34,943 nucleotides of DNA from Methylocella silvestris (GTDB lineage: Bacteria > Pseudomonadota > Alphaproteobacteria > Rhizobiales > Beijerinckiaceae), in NCBI RefSeq assembly GCF_002891535.1, contig NZ_PDZR01000033.1, positions 1 to 34,943 of the forward strand, written 5' to 3'. The notes under the pieces are model-generated. The model had not been told where the DNA came from. It ran no database searches and saw only the letters and a program-made list of their open reading frames with translations. Below, piece by piece: positions 6,446-17,085 of this stretch. How positions within the stretch are numbered: position 1 is the stretch's first letter; every line of letters starts with the position of its first letter. The translations under genes were made by a program, and so were the position numbers.

Positions 6446-7776
6446 CAGCGAGCGGCCTTCATATCTATGGCACTTCGATCGAAGAGACGCAGCCGGTGGC
6501 TGAGCGCTGCCATGGTCGATGCAACAAGCTGCTCGGGAAAACTCTTGGGTAGCGCCGCGATAACGGCCTTGGCCTGCCGTTCGGTGTTCGCTGCAATATC
6601 TTCAAAGATTGCCTTCATCGCCGGGCTGCCGACACCGGCGATGTCCGCCGTTTTCAAGAAATGGCGGGGTACGATGTCATGGATGGCGTAGTGGCGGTTT
6701 GTTCCGACCGACATGGCGAGCTTGAATTTCTTGCGGGGGATTTGGCCGTCGTCGAGGCTCGGCTGCGCAGTCAGGACGTCGTAGAGCGGCGTCATGCGGA
6801 AGCGTCCGCCAGGGCTGAGGAAAATGCTGAAGTTCTTCGCGTGACCGTCGGTCGCGCCCAGCAGCCAGAATATGATGCAGGCGCGCATGAATGTTGCGAT
6901 GTCGGCTTCGGGCGTGTCGCTGCCTTTGAGCAAGTTGATGATCTCCCGCATGCCGGGGCCGCCGTCGGACTGGTATTTTTTGGTGGGCGGGATCGACAGA
7001 GCCTGGCAGGTGTCCTCTTGCGGCAGCCGCAGCAATCGTCCGTCCTTTGTCCAAAGGCGGTCGAAGCGTTCAATGATCAGCGTACGGCGTTCGCCGAAAT
7101 CCGCGATCTCGACCTTGGCGGTGGGCACGCCGAACGCTTCCACCAGCTTCAGGCAGAGATACTCGTTCTCCACGCTATTGGAGAGGTCGATGCCGTTAGG
7201 CAGCTGGCCAATCTGCGGTTTCAGAATGTGGGTGGTGGCGGTGGCGCCGGTGGGTTTGAACCACTGGCCGTCCTTGCGCAGCAGCGCTGTCTTTTCCTGC
7301 GCCCCCGCGATCGAGATTCGGAAATCTTCGTCCTCGCCCATGCCGAGCGGGGCGGCGGCGAGATTCTTGATGATGTCGGCGACGTCGTCGTCGCTGACGC
7401 GTTTGCCGTCGGTGTCACCGGCGGTGCCGGGGTCCGTTCCGTCGGGCAGGAATTGCAGGGCGCCAACGCAGTCATGGCCGAGGGCGGTCAGCAGGCTGAA
7501 GACGTCTGTGCCGTCAGCGCCAACGCGTTCGGCGACGCGCTTGCGGATGGGGTCGCTGTCCGGCAGCAGGTTGTCGAAGACGTTGATGACCGGGGTGCCG
7601 ATATAGCGGTCCTCGCGCAGAGGCAGTGACAGCGACACCGGGAATGTGCCGCGCCAGTCCAGCCAGTCGCGCGCATATTGAAAGTCGATTGCGCCTGTGG
7701 CCTCGCGGCGCAGCACGCCGACATGGCGGCTGTTCAGAAAGACATTGAGGGGAACGTGGGCTCGCTTCCGTGCCAT
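6445..7776 (-). CDS. hipA: HipA-family Ser/Thr kinase toxin
   Basis: This 443-residue protein starts at ATG 7776, which shares its A with the hipB stop (TGATG). The open frame extends further upstream to 8076, but that part lies over hipB in another frame and is not HipA-like. Motifs sit almost exactly where they do in E. coli HipA: the phosphorylation/ATP loop SIAGAQEKTALL at 155-166, Lys186 in ILKPQ, the catalytic Asp310-Gly-His-Ala-Lys-Asn315, and Asp333 in PLYDVL. All kinase residues are present, so the toxin appears active. Known HipA kinases phosphorylate glutamyl-tRNA synthetase or other translation factors and cause growth arrest. The target here is unknown. Confidence 0.92.
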   Translation of the reverse strand: MARKRAHVPLNVFLNSRHVGVLRREATGAIDFQYARDWLDWRGTFPVSLSLPLREDRYIGTPVINVFDNLLPDSDPIRKRVAERVGADGTDVFSLLTALGHDCVGALQFLPDGTDPGTAGDTDGKRVSDDDVADIIKNLAAAPLGMGEDEDFRISIAGAQEKTALLRKDGQWFKPTGATATTHILKPQIGQLPNGIDLSNSVENEYLCLKLVEAFGVPTAKVEIADFGERRTLIIERFDRLWTKDGRLLRLPQEDTCQALSIPPTKKYQSDGGPGMREIINLLKGSDTPEADIATFMRACIIFWLLGATDGHAKNFSIFLSPGGRFRMTPLYDVLTAQPSLDDGQIPRKKFKLAMSVGTNRHYAIHDIVPRHFLKTADIAGVGSPAMKAIFEDIAANTERQAKAVIAALPKSFPEQLVASTMAALSHRLRLFDRSAIDMKAAR

Positions 7777-8030
7777 CAGAACAGGTCCTCGATGTCGGCG
7801 GGGCTGCCCTGGCTGCGCGGGCGGACGACCAGTTCGAGATTGAGGGCCGAGAGGGCTTCCATCAGGGTGCGCAGCTGGACGGCGGGCTCCCCGGCTTCGA
7901 GGCGCGAGACCGTGCCCTGCCGCAGGTGGATTTGTTCGCCGAGCGCGCCCTGGCTGAGCCGCGCCTGTTTGCGGGCACGGCGCAGGATGGCGCCGAGTTG
8001 CTTTTCTGTACGGGCGATCTGTTCGCTCAT
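7776..8030 (-). CDS. hipB: HipB-family HTH antitoxin
   Basis: This 84-residue Xre-type helix-turn-helix protein has QLGAILRRARKQARLSQGAL, GEQIHLRQGTVSRLEAGEP and LRTLMEALSALNLEL, which are hallmarks of HipB antitoxins. I chose ATG 8030 because GGAGG lies 5 bp upstream. A GTG at 8042 would add four residues (MEAT) but would place the ribosome site inside the gene. It binds HipA and represses the operon. Four palindromic operators directly upstream support autoregulation. The C-terminal stretch SQGSPADIEDLF is probably flexible; in HipB proteins this tail contacts HipA and is a protease target. Confidence 0.9.
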   Translation of the reverse strand: MSEQIARTEKQLGAILRRARKQARLSQGALGEQIHLRQGTVSRLEAGEPAVQLRTLMEALSALNLELVVRPRSQGSPADIEDLF

Positions 8031-8047
8031 GGTGGCCTCCACGTGTA

Positions 8048-8076
8048 AATATACGCGAGGGCGTATATCGTGTCAA
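8048..8076 (-). promoter_or_regulatory. hipB promoter (sigma70-like)
   Basis: On the minus strand, TTGACA (8076-8071) is followed by a 17-bp spacer and TATATT (8053-8048), a near-consensus housekeeping promoter. It lies about 18 bp upstream of the hipB ATG. Operator 1 (8051-8066) covers the spacer and -10, and operator 2 starts 2 bp upstream of the -35 box, so bound HipB would block RNA polymerase. Confidence 0.8.
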
Positions 8077-8147
8077 TATACGGGTTTGCGTATGAAGTTA
8101 GAATATACGCAGTCGCGTATTAAAGATAGTTATACGCGATTGCGTAT
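8051..8147. promoter_or_regulatory. Four hipBA operators at exact 27-bp spacing
   Basis: The palindrome ATACGC-N4-GCGTAT occurs at 8051-8066, 8078-8093 (one mismatch, ATACGG), 8105-8120 and 8132-8147. The starts are exactly 27 bp apart each time. The 4-bp centres differ (GAGG, GTTT, AGTC, GATT), as do the 11-bp linkers, so this is conservation of binding sites and not a recent tandem duplication. E. coli hipBA likewise has four operators, but with a different consensus (TATCC-N8-GGATA). Binding by HipB is inferred from position. Confidence 0.85.
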
Positions 8148-8194
8148 CAAGGACTCAATAGCGGCGCTGGATGCCTTGGGCGCGTCCTGCGGAC

Positions 8195-8278
8195 CAGGCT
8201 CTAGGCTGGCGCCCCGAGCCCTGCGTAGCCTTCGGCGAAGCAGGGTCTCGGCCCATGCGGGTGACGATCCCTCGCGCA
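8195..8278. repeat. Island repeat, copy B (about 84 bp, with hairpin)
   Basis: This is the second full copy of the repeat seen at 1684-1768, in the same orientation. It contains CAGGCTCTAGGCTGGCGCCC, then CCCTGC (8219-8224) and GCAGGG (8240-8245) as outer arms around CTTCGGCGAAG, then GCCCATGCGGGTGACGATCC. It separates the hip operon from the restriction-modification locus. The rest of 8148-8536 holds no gene I can support. Confidence 0.7.
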
Positions 8279-8536
8279 AGAGGGCTCTGGACACACCACC
8301 AAAGCAGAATGCCTTGCTTGTCTATTTCCGCCGTCGCCCCTCATCGGGTGAGGGCGAGGGACGGCTCCAGACGAAGCAGGCAAGCGCCAATGCCCTGAAA
8401 ACGCGGGCGATCGAACTTGCAAATTGCGAGTCGCAACAGGCGTTTCCATAGTGGTGCAGCCTTCATCTTTTCTCTCCAATTCTCTCCGATTATCTCTATA
8501 CTTCGCGCCAAGTTGCGCCGCGTGAAGGCACGCCTG

Positions 8537-10187
8537 ATGGATGAGGTTCTCGCAGTGAAGGAGGTTGCAGCCCTCCTGAAGATCAATGAGAAGACCGCCT
8601 ACAAGCTGGCTGCAAGAGGCGAAATTCCCGCCTTCAAGGTTGGGGGGTCATGGCGCTTTGAGAAGGCGCAGCTTGAAGAATGGATGAATCAAAAATATCC
8701 AAGACGATACGACAGGATGAAAGCTGATATGTCTTCGGGGGACGACCAAAAATTAAAGTCTACGTTGTGGAGCGCGGCAAATACGCTGCGCGGGTCTGCC
8801 GTAGATCGCACGGATTGGAAGGCCTATATCCTTCCGCTCCTGTTCTTCAAACGCATCTCCGATGTTTGGGACGAGGAGACGGCTGAAGCGCAGAAAATCT
8901 ATGGCGATGCAGACCCGTCGCTGTTTCCTGAAGTTCATCGATTCACAGTGCCCGACGGCTGTCACTGGAATGACGTTCGCGAGGTACCCTCGAACGTCGG
9001 CGCTGCGCTGCTGAAAGCGATGCAGGAGATTGAACGAGCCAACCCAGACACATTATTTCGTGTCTTCGGAACAGCAGACTGGGGGAACAAAGAGAAGTTC
9101 TCAGACGAGCTGCTGAAGGACCTCATCGAAGGATTTTCCGAAATCAGGCTTGGAAACAAGGCCGTGAGCACGGACGTGTTGGGAGGTGCGTACGAATACC
9201 TCATCGGGAAATTCGCAGATGTGACTCGGAGAAACAAAGCCGGGGAATTCTATACGCCGCGCAGCGTCGTGCGCACGATGGTTGAAATTCTCGACCCCCA
9301 GGAAAGCGAAAGCATTTACGATCCGGCCTGCGGCACCGGCGGCATGCTGCTCGGCGCGATCGAACACGTAGTGCGCAAGGGCGGCGATCCGCGCACCTTC
9401 TATGGTAAGATTTACGGCCAGGAAAAAAACCTCACCACGGCGGCAATTGCGCGGATGAACCTCGTCCTGCATGGGATTGAGGACTTCCAGGTTGCGCGCG
9501 AAGACACGCTGCGCAGCCCCGCTTTCACGGACTCGAGCACGGGTGGGTTGGCGACATTTGATTGATCTCTGGGAAGCGGACTCTTGGGGCCGCGCGCAGT
9601 ACGGCATCCCGCCTGATAGTTACGGTGACTACGCCTTCGTTCAGCACATGATTTCTTCGATAGCGTCGAGTGGCAATGCCCGTATGGCAGTTGTCTTGCC
9701 GCAAGGCGCACTCTTTCGGAAATCAGCGGAAGGCACCATCCGTCAGGCGTTGCTGGAAAAAGATATGGTCGAGGCCGTGATCGGCCTTGCGCCGAACCTG
9801 TTCTATGGCACCCAGCTTGCTGGCTGCGTGATGATCCTGCGTCGCAAGAAGCCTGCAAATCGAAAAAACAAGGTCCTGATCATCGACGCCTCAAGTCTCT
9901 TCCGCAAAGGCCGGGCGCAGAACTTTCTCGACCAAAAGCACAGCGACCAGATCATTGCATGGTATCGCGCCTTCGAAAACGTTGAAGATCGCGCCACGGT
10001 GGCTTCGCTGGACGAGATCAAAAAGGAAGGCTGGACGCTGAACATTTCGCGCTATGTCCTGCCGCCAATTGGTCAGGACATTCCTCCGCTTCCCGAAGCC
10101 GTCGAGGCGTTCAAGACAGCGTTAGCTGATGCGCGCGTGGCGGAAGATCAGTTTCGTAAGGTGTTGGTTGAGGGGGGGGTGGCTGCA
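8537..10187 (+). pseudogene. hsdM: HTH-HsdM fusion, type I DNA methyltransferase, internally deleted
   Basis: From ATG 8537, residues 1-50 form an excisionase-type helix-turn-helix (MDEVLAVKEVAALLKINEKT, then GGSWRFEKAQLEEWM). After about residue 70 the protein is an HsdM N6-adenine methyltransferase: KSTLWSAANTLRG, then EFYTPRSVVRTMVEIL, then the SAM-binding YDPACGTGGMLLGA. At 9558-9566 the frame reaches TGA straight after GLATFD. The homology resumes one frame over with DLWEADSWGRAQYG and runs to about 10187. The stretch expected between them, containing the catalytic Asn-Pro-Pro-Phe motif, is missing (roughly 15 codons), with a short TTGAT/TGAT repeat at the junction. The enzyme must be inactive. 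Its 3' part runs in frame into the second hsdM through a run of eight G. Confidence 0.85.
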
Positions 10188-11680
10188 ATGACCCAGCTCT
10201 CTCAGCGCGAACTTGAAAGCTATCTCTGGGGCGCGGCAACGCTGCTGCGCGGCCTCGTCGATGCCAGCGATTATAAGCAATACATCTTTCCGCTGATGTT
10301 CTTCAAACGCCTCTCCGATGTCTGGGATGAGGATTTCCAGAAGGCATTCGACGAGACTGATGACGAGGGCTAGGCAACCGACACCGCAAATGACCGGTTC
10401 GTCATCCATGGCGGCGCGCATTGGAACGATGTCCGTGTGGCGCCGCGGGACGTGGGACGCGCGCTGCTTTCTGCTTTTCTTGCTATCGAGGCCGCAAATC
10501 CCGAACGCCTGCAAGGTGTCTTTGGGAATGCCAACTGGACCGACAAGGCCCAGATGCCCGACAGCACACTGAAAAATCTGATCGAGCATTTCTCAAAGCA
10601 AGAACTGACTTTGGCGGCTGTGCCTGAGGACGAGCTTGGTAACGGATACGAATACCTGATCAGGAAATTCGCCGATGACAGCGGCCACACCGCGCAGGAA
10701 TTCTACACTAACCGGACCCTTGTGCATCTCATGGCGCAGATGCTGGAGCCCCAGCCGGGCGAGAGCATTTATGACCCGACCTGCGGTACGGGCGGAATGC
10801 TCATCTCGTGCCTGGCGGAAGTGAAGCGGCGCGGTGGCGACATTCGCACCACCGGCCTTTTCGGGCAGGAGCTCATAACCATCACCGCGGCCATCGCCCG
10901 CATGAACCTTGTCATCCACGGCGTCGACGATTTCCACGTAGCCAGTGGCAACACGCTGGCAGCGCCTGCCTTCGTGCAGGGGGATAAACTTCGTACCTTC
11001 GACGTGGTCCTCGCAAACCCGCCCTATTCCATTAAGAAATGGAACCGCGGCGCGTGGGAGCAGGATCAATGGGGCCGTAACTTCCTGGGCACGCCGTCGC
11101 AGGGGCGTGCGGATTACGCCTTCTTCTAGCACATCCTGTCGTCGATGAACCCGAAGACAGGGCGCTGCGCGATCCTGTTCCCGCACGGCGTACTGTTCCG
11201 CAATGAAGAGGCCGACATGCGCCGCAGACTGGTCGAGTCCGACCGGGTCGAATGCGTGCTGGGGCTGGGGCCGGGGCTGTTTTACAATTCGCCGATGGAG
11301 GCCTGCGTGGTGATCTGCCGGTCGCGGAAACCGGTCGCGCGCAAGGGGCGCATCCTGTTCATCGACGCCGTAGCCGAGATCGCGCGAACGGGCGCAGAGC
11401 TTTCTGCGTCCAGAGAACCAGGCTCACATTTTGGCGGCCTATCACGCCTTTGCCGATGAGCCCGGCTTTGCTGCGGTGACAAGCGTGGGCGATGTGCTGG
11501 CAGCTGATGGCAACCTGTCGATTGCCCGGTATGTGAAGCGCCCCAAGGCGGTTGCGGCGGGCGGGGGCGCGACGCTGGCGGCGACCTGGGCGGCGTTTGA
11601 TGAGGACGGGCGCGAGTTCTGGTTGGGCATGGACGCACTGGTGGACATGCTCGATGGGCTGACGCCTGCGGAGGATGCCG

Positions 11681-11688
<8 letters not shown>
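10188..11688 (+). pseudogene. hsdM: Second HsdM, type I DNA methyltransferase, with two amber codons and a frameshift
   Basis: This begins MTQLSQRELESYLWGAATLL at 10188 and matches HsdM throughout: EFYTNRTLVHLMAQML, the SAM loop YDPTCGTGGMLISC, and the catalytic motif LANPPYSIKKW. TAG at 10371-10373 lies in frame between DDEG and ATDTANDRFVIHGG. TAG at 11127-11129 stands where Gln is expected in ADYAFF(Q)HILSSM. At about 11390 a one-base insertion shifts the frame; AQSFLRPENQAHILAAYHAF is found only in the next frame, which ends EDADA at 11688. The stop overlaps the start of hsdS (11681). Homology on both sides of each lesion is continuous, so these are recent point lesions. Confidence 0.85.
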
Positions 11689-13327
<1,639 letters not shown>

Positions 13328-13569
13328 CCGACTGTGTAGCAGCGTCAGCCGCGAATGGGAAGCCTTCAAATGACCGAGGGCCGCTGCGTATAAAACAGAA
13401 GTAAAAATAAAGGGTTAGATCCAGATAGCAGACCAATTCCGAGGTTCCCGCCGCGCAGAATTTCAAAAATCTTTCGCAAAACGCTCATGATTTCGTCGAG
13501 GCTTGCTGCGGCGCAAGAGCCGCCTCGCGGGCCGGCGCGGCGCTGGAATCGCGCCGCGCAAGGGGCTTG

Positions 13570-14355
13570 CTACCAGGCGCGCGGATGAAGCCTGCGTTTC
13601 CAATGCTGCCCGCGCGGCAGGGCTGCGGCGTCGTCGCGGCCAAGCCTTGCCAGAGAGACGCGCGGCGGCCCCTCTGGGTTATCCTTCACGCTTTCGGCGG
13701 GCGATTTGACGAAAGATCGGCCTGGCGTGACCTGCGGCGCGCGCTGGGCGGGAAGGGCAGCCGAGGCGGAAGGTGTTCTGCGCTTTGGCTCGCGTTTCGC
13801 CTCGAGGCTTACTTCGCCCTGGGACGCGACGCTGGCCGCTTTGCGGGCCGCTTCGGTATTGGCGTCCGATTCGCCTTTGGCGCGCCGCCCGGGTTTGCCC
13901 CGCTGCTGATTCGCGCGCTCGTCGAGCGCCGACTCGCGCCTTGGGCGCGGCGTCCTGGCGCCCGCTCCGCTGGAGCGCGTAGCGGCGGCAACCTCGTCGG
14001 CGGCCGCCGACGGATTTTCCGCGGGGATGAGGCTTTGCAGAATGCGCGGGCGGGCGCGCGCCTCGACGGGCTCCGGGCTCGTCTCGGCCACGGGTTTCGG
14101 CCCGAACAATTGCTCGGCTTCCTTCGACCATGAGTCAACGGTGGGGCGCGCGGCGGGCTTGTCCGTTTGCAAAAAGGCAGGAACGGCGAAATCATCACCG
14201 CTCATGGGACTGAAGGCGACGCGATCTTTCTCGAGCGGCGCTTGCGCGGGTCCGCTGAAATCCGCCCGCTGTTTCGCAACGGGTTCAAGGGGCAAAGCGG
14301 GAGCGCGCCGAGATTTCTTGATCTCGACCGCAAAGGGTTTCGGCGAATGTTTCAT
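13570..14355 (-). CDS. Hypothetical basic, low-complexity protein
   Basis: This 261-residue protein starts at ATG 14355. The beginning, MKHSPKPFAVEIKKSRRAPA, resembles short conserved starts (PFxVEIKxSRR) seen in rhizobial hypothetical proteins. The middle is rich in Ala, Pro, Arg, Glu and Ser and probably disordered, and the end is QHWKRRLHPRAW. There are no membrane segments or signal peptide. The conserved-looking ends separated by a variable middle suggest a real gene with two short binding motifs. The function is unknown. It lies just outside the island, between the tRNA gene and the chemotaxis operon, and points away from the latter. Confidence 0.55.
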   Translation of the reverse strand: MKHSPKPFAVEIKKSRRAPALPLEPVAKQRADFSGPAQAPLEKDRVAFSPMSGDDFAVPAFLQTDKPAARPTVDSWSKEAEQLFGPKPVAETSPEPVEARARPRILQSLIPAENPSAAADEVAAATRSSGAGARTPRPRRESALDERANQQRGKPGRRAKGESDANTEAARKAASVASQGEVSLEAKREPKRRTPSASAALPAQRAPQVTPGRSFVKSPAESVKDNPEGPPRVSLARLGRDDAAALPRGQHWKRRLHPRAW

Positions 14356-15141
14356 GCGATTTCCATAGTAATGCGTCTAAATAATCTCCGCACGCCTGAT
14401 CGCGGGGAGAGAGCAGTATTCTGCGCCGAGGGAAGCCACAGACTGTTGCGTCAGCTCGGGCGGGGCAAATTGGCGGCAATCTCGAAAATAACGCGCTTCG
14501 TTTTCTTGCGGAGGCCAATAGTGATTCACCCTGAGAAGCAGGCATATCATTGCAAGCGGCGCCTTTCAATTCAGTATATGCCGCAGATGTTCTAAACAGC
14601 CAAGAATCGCGCCTTCGTGAAGGCGATCCGCTTTGTTCGACCATGCGAGTCAATATTGACGAGCCGATCGCCGGCGAGCTGGCAGCGATCCGATCGCCCG
14701 AAGATGCTCAGTTTTTGCGTCCGAGTTCGTAAAACTGGCCTAACAGGCGGACCACATCGCCGACTGCCGTGCTGTTCCATACCCGTCTGACAAAACGGTA
14801 ATTTCGTGGCGAACTCGTCTGGCGAGATTTTGTTTCGCGCCGGGACTGCGAATTCACCGCTCGCGGCGTGTGGCGACCGATGGCGGCGGATATTTAGCCG
14901 AGAAATAAAGTAAATCATGGAAAAAATGTGCATATAATTGCAGCAATTATAATATATGTTTATAAATTTAAATAGTTAAAAGTGCAAATATGTATAAAAA
15001 GCATGTTCGTTGATCTTTTATTCAATATTTTGCAGGACACATAGTCTTCAACACGCGGCGCTGCTTTTAATACGACTTTACAGGCCGATTCTTGCTCCCG
15101 CGTACGCCTTTAAGCCATTGGGCGCGCATTCTGAGGCTGAC
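14356..15141. other. Intergenic region upstream of the chemotaxis operon
   Basis: I see no convincing gene here; open frames in it lack family resemblance and good ribosome sites. The part from about 14905 to 15030 is strikingly AT-rich for this genome and contains a perfect 19-bp palindrome, TATAATTGC-A-GCAATTATA (14933-14951). The promoter of the chemotaxis operon is probably here, but no sigma-specific boxes can be assigned with confidence. Confidence 0.5.
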
Positions 15142-17085
15142 ATGACGCTTGAAAACTTGACGATTGCCCGCAAGCTTGCCATCGGCTTCGGCTGTGTTCT
15201 CCTCGCCGTCGTCTTGATGAGCGGCGCGCTCTGGACCGCTTTGATCACGCTCGAGGCGGAAGCGGGCCTCACTCAGCGGACGCAGCAGCTCCTCGACGAC
15301 GTCGATCTGACTGGCGCCGCCGCGCATGAACAATCGCGCGTTTCCGTCCGCTTTGCGCTGACGCGCGCCGATCGTTTCGAGGGCGTGTATGGGGAAGCCG
15401 TCAAAGCCTTCTCCGATCATCTTGCTGATGCGCGCCGCAACGCCGCCGGCGATCCCGATGTGCTCCCCCTCCTCGATAAATTGGATGAGGCCGGCGCGCT
15501 GTTCCGCAGCGCGGTTGGCGACGAGACCATGCGGCTAGCGCGGGACAATCCCGATTCGCGGTCGGCGCTGGAGCTTTCCGTCTCCGATCGCGGCGCCGCC
15601 ATCTTGAAGGCGTTGAAGACCGCCGCCGTTGAGGCGCGGACGAAGGTCGCGGCCAAGGCGCAAGAGGCGCAGGCGCATTTCGACGCGCTGCGCCGGTTTT
15701 TGACCCTGACGGTCGCCATCGGCAGCCTTGCGACTTTCCTCGCCGCGCTCCTTACCGGCTGGTGGATGAGTTGCATCATCGGGCGTCCGGTAACGGCGAT
15801 CACCGCGGTCATGCAAAAGCTCGCCGGCGGCGACAGCAGCGTCGAAATTCCGGGCGTCGGGCGTCGGGACGAGATCGGCGATATGGCCGACGCCGTGCAG
15901 GTCTTCAAGACGGCGGCGCTGAAGAAGGTCAAGCGGGATGCGGCTGATGCGGAAGCGGTCAAGGCCTGGCAAAAGGAGGACGAGGCGCGCGCGGCCCTCC
16001 TCGCCGAGGAGGCCCGGCAGGATCAGGTCGCCATCAACAGTCTTGGCGAGGGGCTTGAGCGGCTTGCGAGCGGCAATCTGACATTCCGCATCGAAGCCGA
16101 ATTCGCGCCGAAGACCGCGCAGCTGCGCGCCGATTTCAATGCCGCCGTCGCCCGTTTGCAGGAGACCCTGGCGAGCGTCAGGTCGAACACGGACGGGATT
16201 GCGTCGGGGAGCGGCGAGATCGCTTCTGCGGCCGACGATCTGTCACGCCGCACGGAGCAGCAGGCGGCGGGCCTTGAGGAGACGGCGGCGACGCTCGACG
16301 AGATCACGGCGACGGTGAAGAACACGGCCGAGGGCGCGTTGCGGGCGCAGAGCGTTGTTTCGGCGGCGAAGGCCGACGCCGACCACAGCGGCGAGGTGGT
16401 GCGCGAGGCGATCAATGCGATGGGCGAGATTGAGAAGTCCTCGCGTCAGATCGGCCAGATCATCGGCGTCATCGACGAGATCGCCTTCCAGACCAATCTG
16501 CTGGCGCTGAACGCCGGGGTCGAGGCGGCCCGCGCGGGCGACGCCGGGCGCGGTTTCGCCGTGGTCGCCTCCGAGGTGCGCGCTTTGGCGCAGCGCTCGG
16601 CCGAGGCGGCGAAGGAGATCAAGAGCCTGATCTCGGCCTCGACGACGCAGGTGGCGCAAGGGGTCGATCTTGTCGGCGAAACGGGCAAGGCGCTCGGCCG
16701 GATCGTGACGCAGGTGGCCGAGATCAACACGGTGGTGGCCTCGATTGCGGCGAGCGCGCAGGAGCAGGCGACCGCGCTGCATCAGGTCAACACGGCGGTC
16801 AACCAGATGGATCAGATGACGCAGCAGAACGCGGCGATGGTCGAAGAGACTACAGCTGCGGCGCATGCGCTTGGCCAGGAGAGCCAGGAGCTGGCCCGCC
16901 TCGTCGCCATGTTTGAGGTCGGCGCCGCCGCCAATGTCGAACAGTTCCGCGGCAAGACCAAACGCGCGGCGCCGGCGGCGCGCATCGCACGGCCGGCGCT
17001 GAAGACCCTTGGCGGGCACAAGGGCGGCGGCGCGGCGCGCAAGCCGGACGCCGCTCCCGCCGACGACAGCTGGGAGGAGTTCTGA
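15142..17085 (+). CDS. mcp: Methyl-accepting chemotaxis protein with C-terminal CheR/CheB tether
   Basis: This receptor has 647 residues. I chose ATG 15142 ([20 protein letters not shown]) because the first membrane segment follows at once; the frame is open upstream to 15010 but that part is not family-like. The order is membrane segment 1 (about 11-33), a helical periplasmic domain of about 150 residues, membrane segment 2 ([20 protein letters not shown]), a HAMP domain ([18 protein letters not shown]), a second HAMP-like unit ([14 protein letters not shown]), and the signalling hairpin with [20 protein letters not shown]. It ends DDSWEEF, an xWxxF-type peptide that docks CheR and CheB. It is the first gene of the che operon, and its stop overlaps the next start (TGATG). 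The ligand is unknown. Confidence 0.95.
   Translation: MTLENLTIARKLAIGFGCVLLAVVLMSGALWTALITLEAEAGLTQRTQQLLDDVDLTGAAAHEQSRVSVRFALTRADRFEGVYGEAVKAFSDHLADARRNAAGDPDVLPLLDKLDEAGALFRSAVGDETMRLARDNPDSRSALELSVSDRGAAILKALKTAAVEARTKVAAKAQEAQAHFDALRRFLTLTVAIGSLATFLAALLTGWWMSCIIGRPVTAITAVMQKLAGGDSSVEIPGVGRRDEIGDMADAVQVFKTAALKKVKRDAADAEAVKAWQKEDEARAALLAEEARQDQVAINSLGEGLERLASGNLTFRIEAEFAPKTAQLRADFNAAVARLQETLASVRSNTDGIASGSGEIASAADDLSRRTEQQAAGLEETAATLDEITATVKNTAEGALRAQSVVSAAKADADHSGEVVREAINAMGEIEKSSRQIGQIIGVIDEIAFQTNLLALNAGVEAARAGDAGRGFAVVASEVRALAQRSAEAAKEIKSLISASTTQVAQGVDLVGETGKALGRIVTQVAEINTVVASIAASAQEQATALHQVNTAVNQMDQMTQQNAAMVEETTAAAHALGQESQELARLVAMFEVGAAANVEQFRGKTKRAAPAARIARPALKTLGGHKGGGAARKPDAAPADDSWEEF

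Noticed and set aside
6661-7629. Long plus-strand open frames over hipA (322 and 244 codons)
   Set aside because: They are shadows of the GC-rich hipA gene, with no family resemblance; hipA on the minus strand has all its kinase motifs.
8051-8147. CRISPR or replication iterons
   Set aside because: The units are palindromes with a 27-bp period, have no spacers of CRISPR length, and lie directly on the hipB promoter. Operators explain them better.
10371-11129. Pyrrolysine or other stop recoding
   Set aside because: A nearby frameshift and the deletion in the adjacent hsdM indicate general decay. No suppressor tRNA is seen in the window.
11140-11460. Separate small methyltransferase gene at 11145
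   Set aside because: It is the continuation of the second hsdM after an amber codon and not an independent gene.
14592-14933. A 113-codon minus-strand frame in the spacer before the che operon
   Set aside because: It has no recognisable motif and no good ribosome site, and it lies in sequence that looks non-coding.
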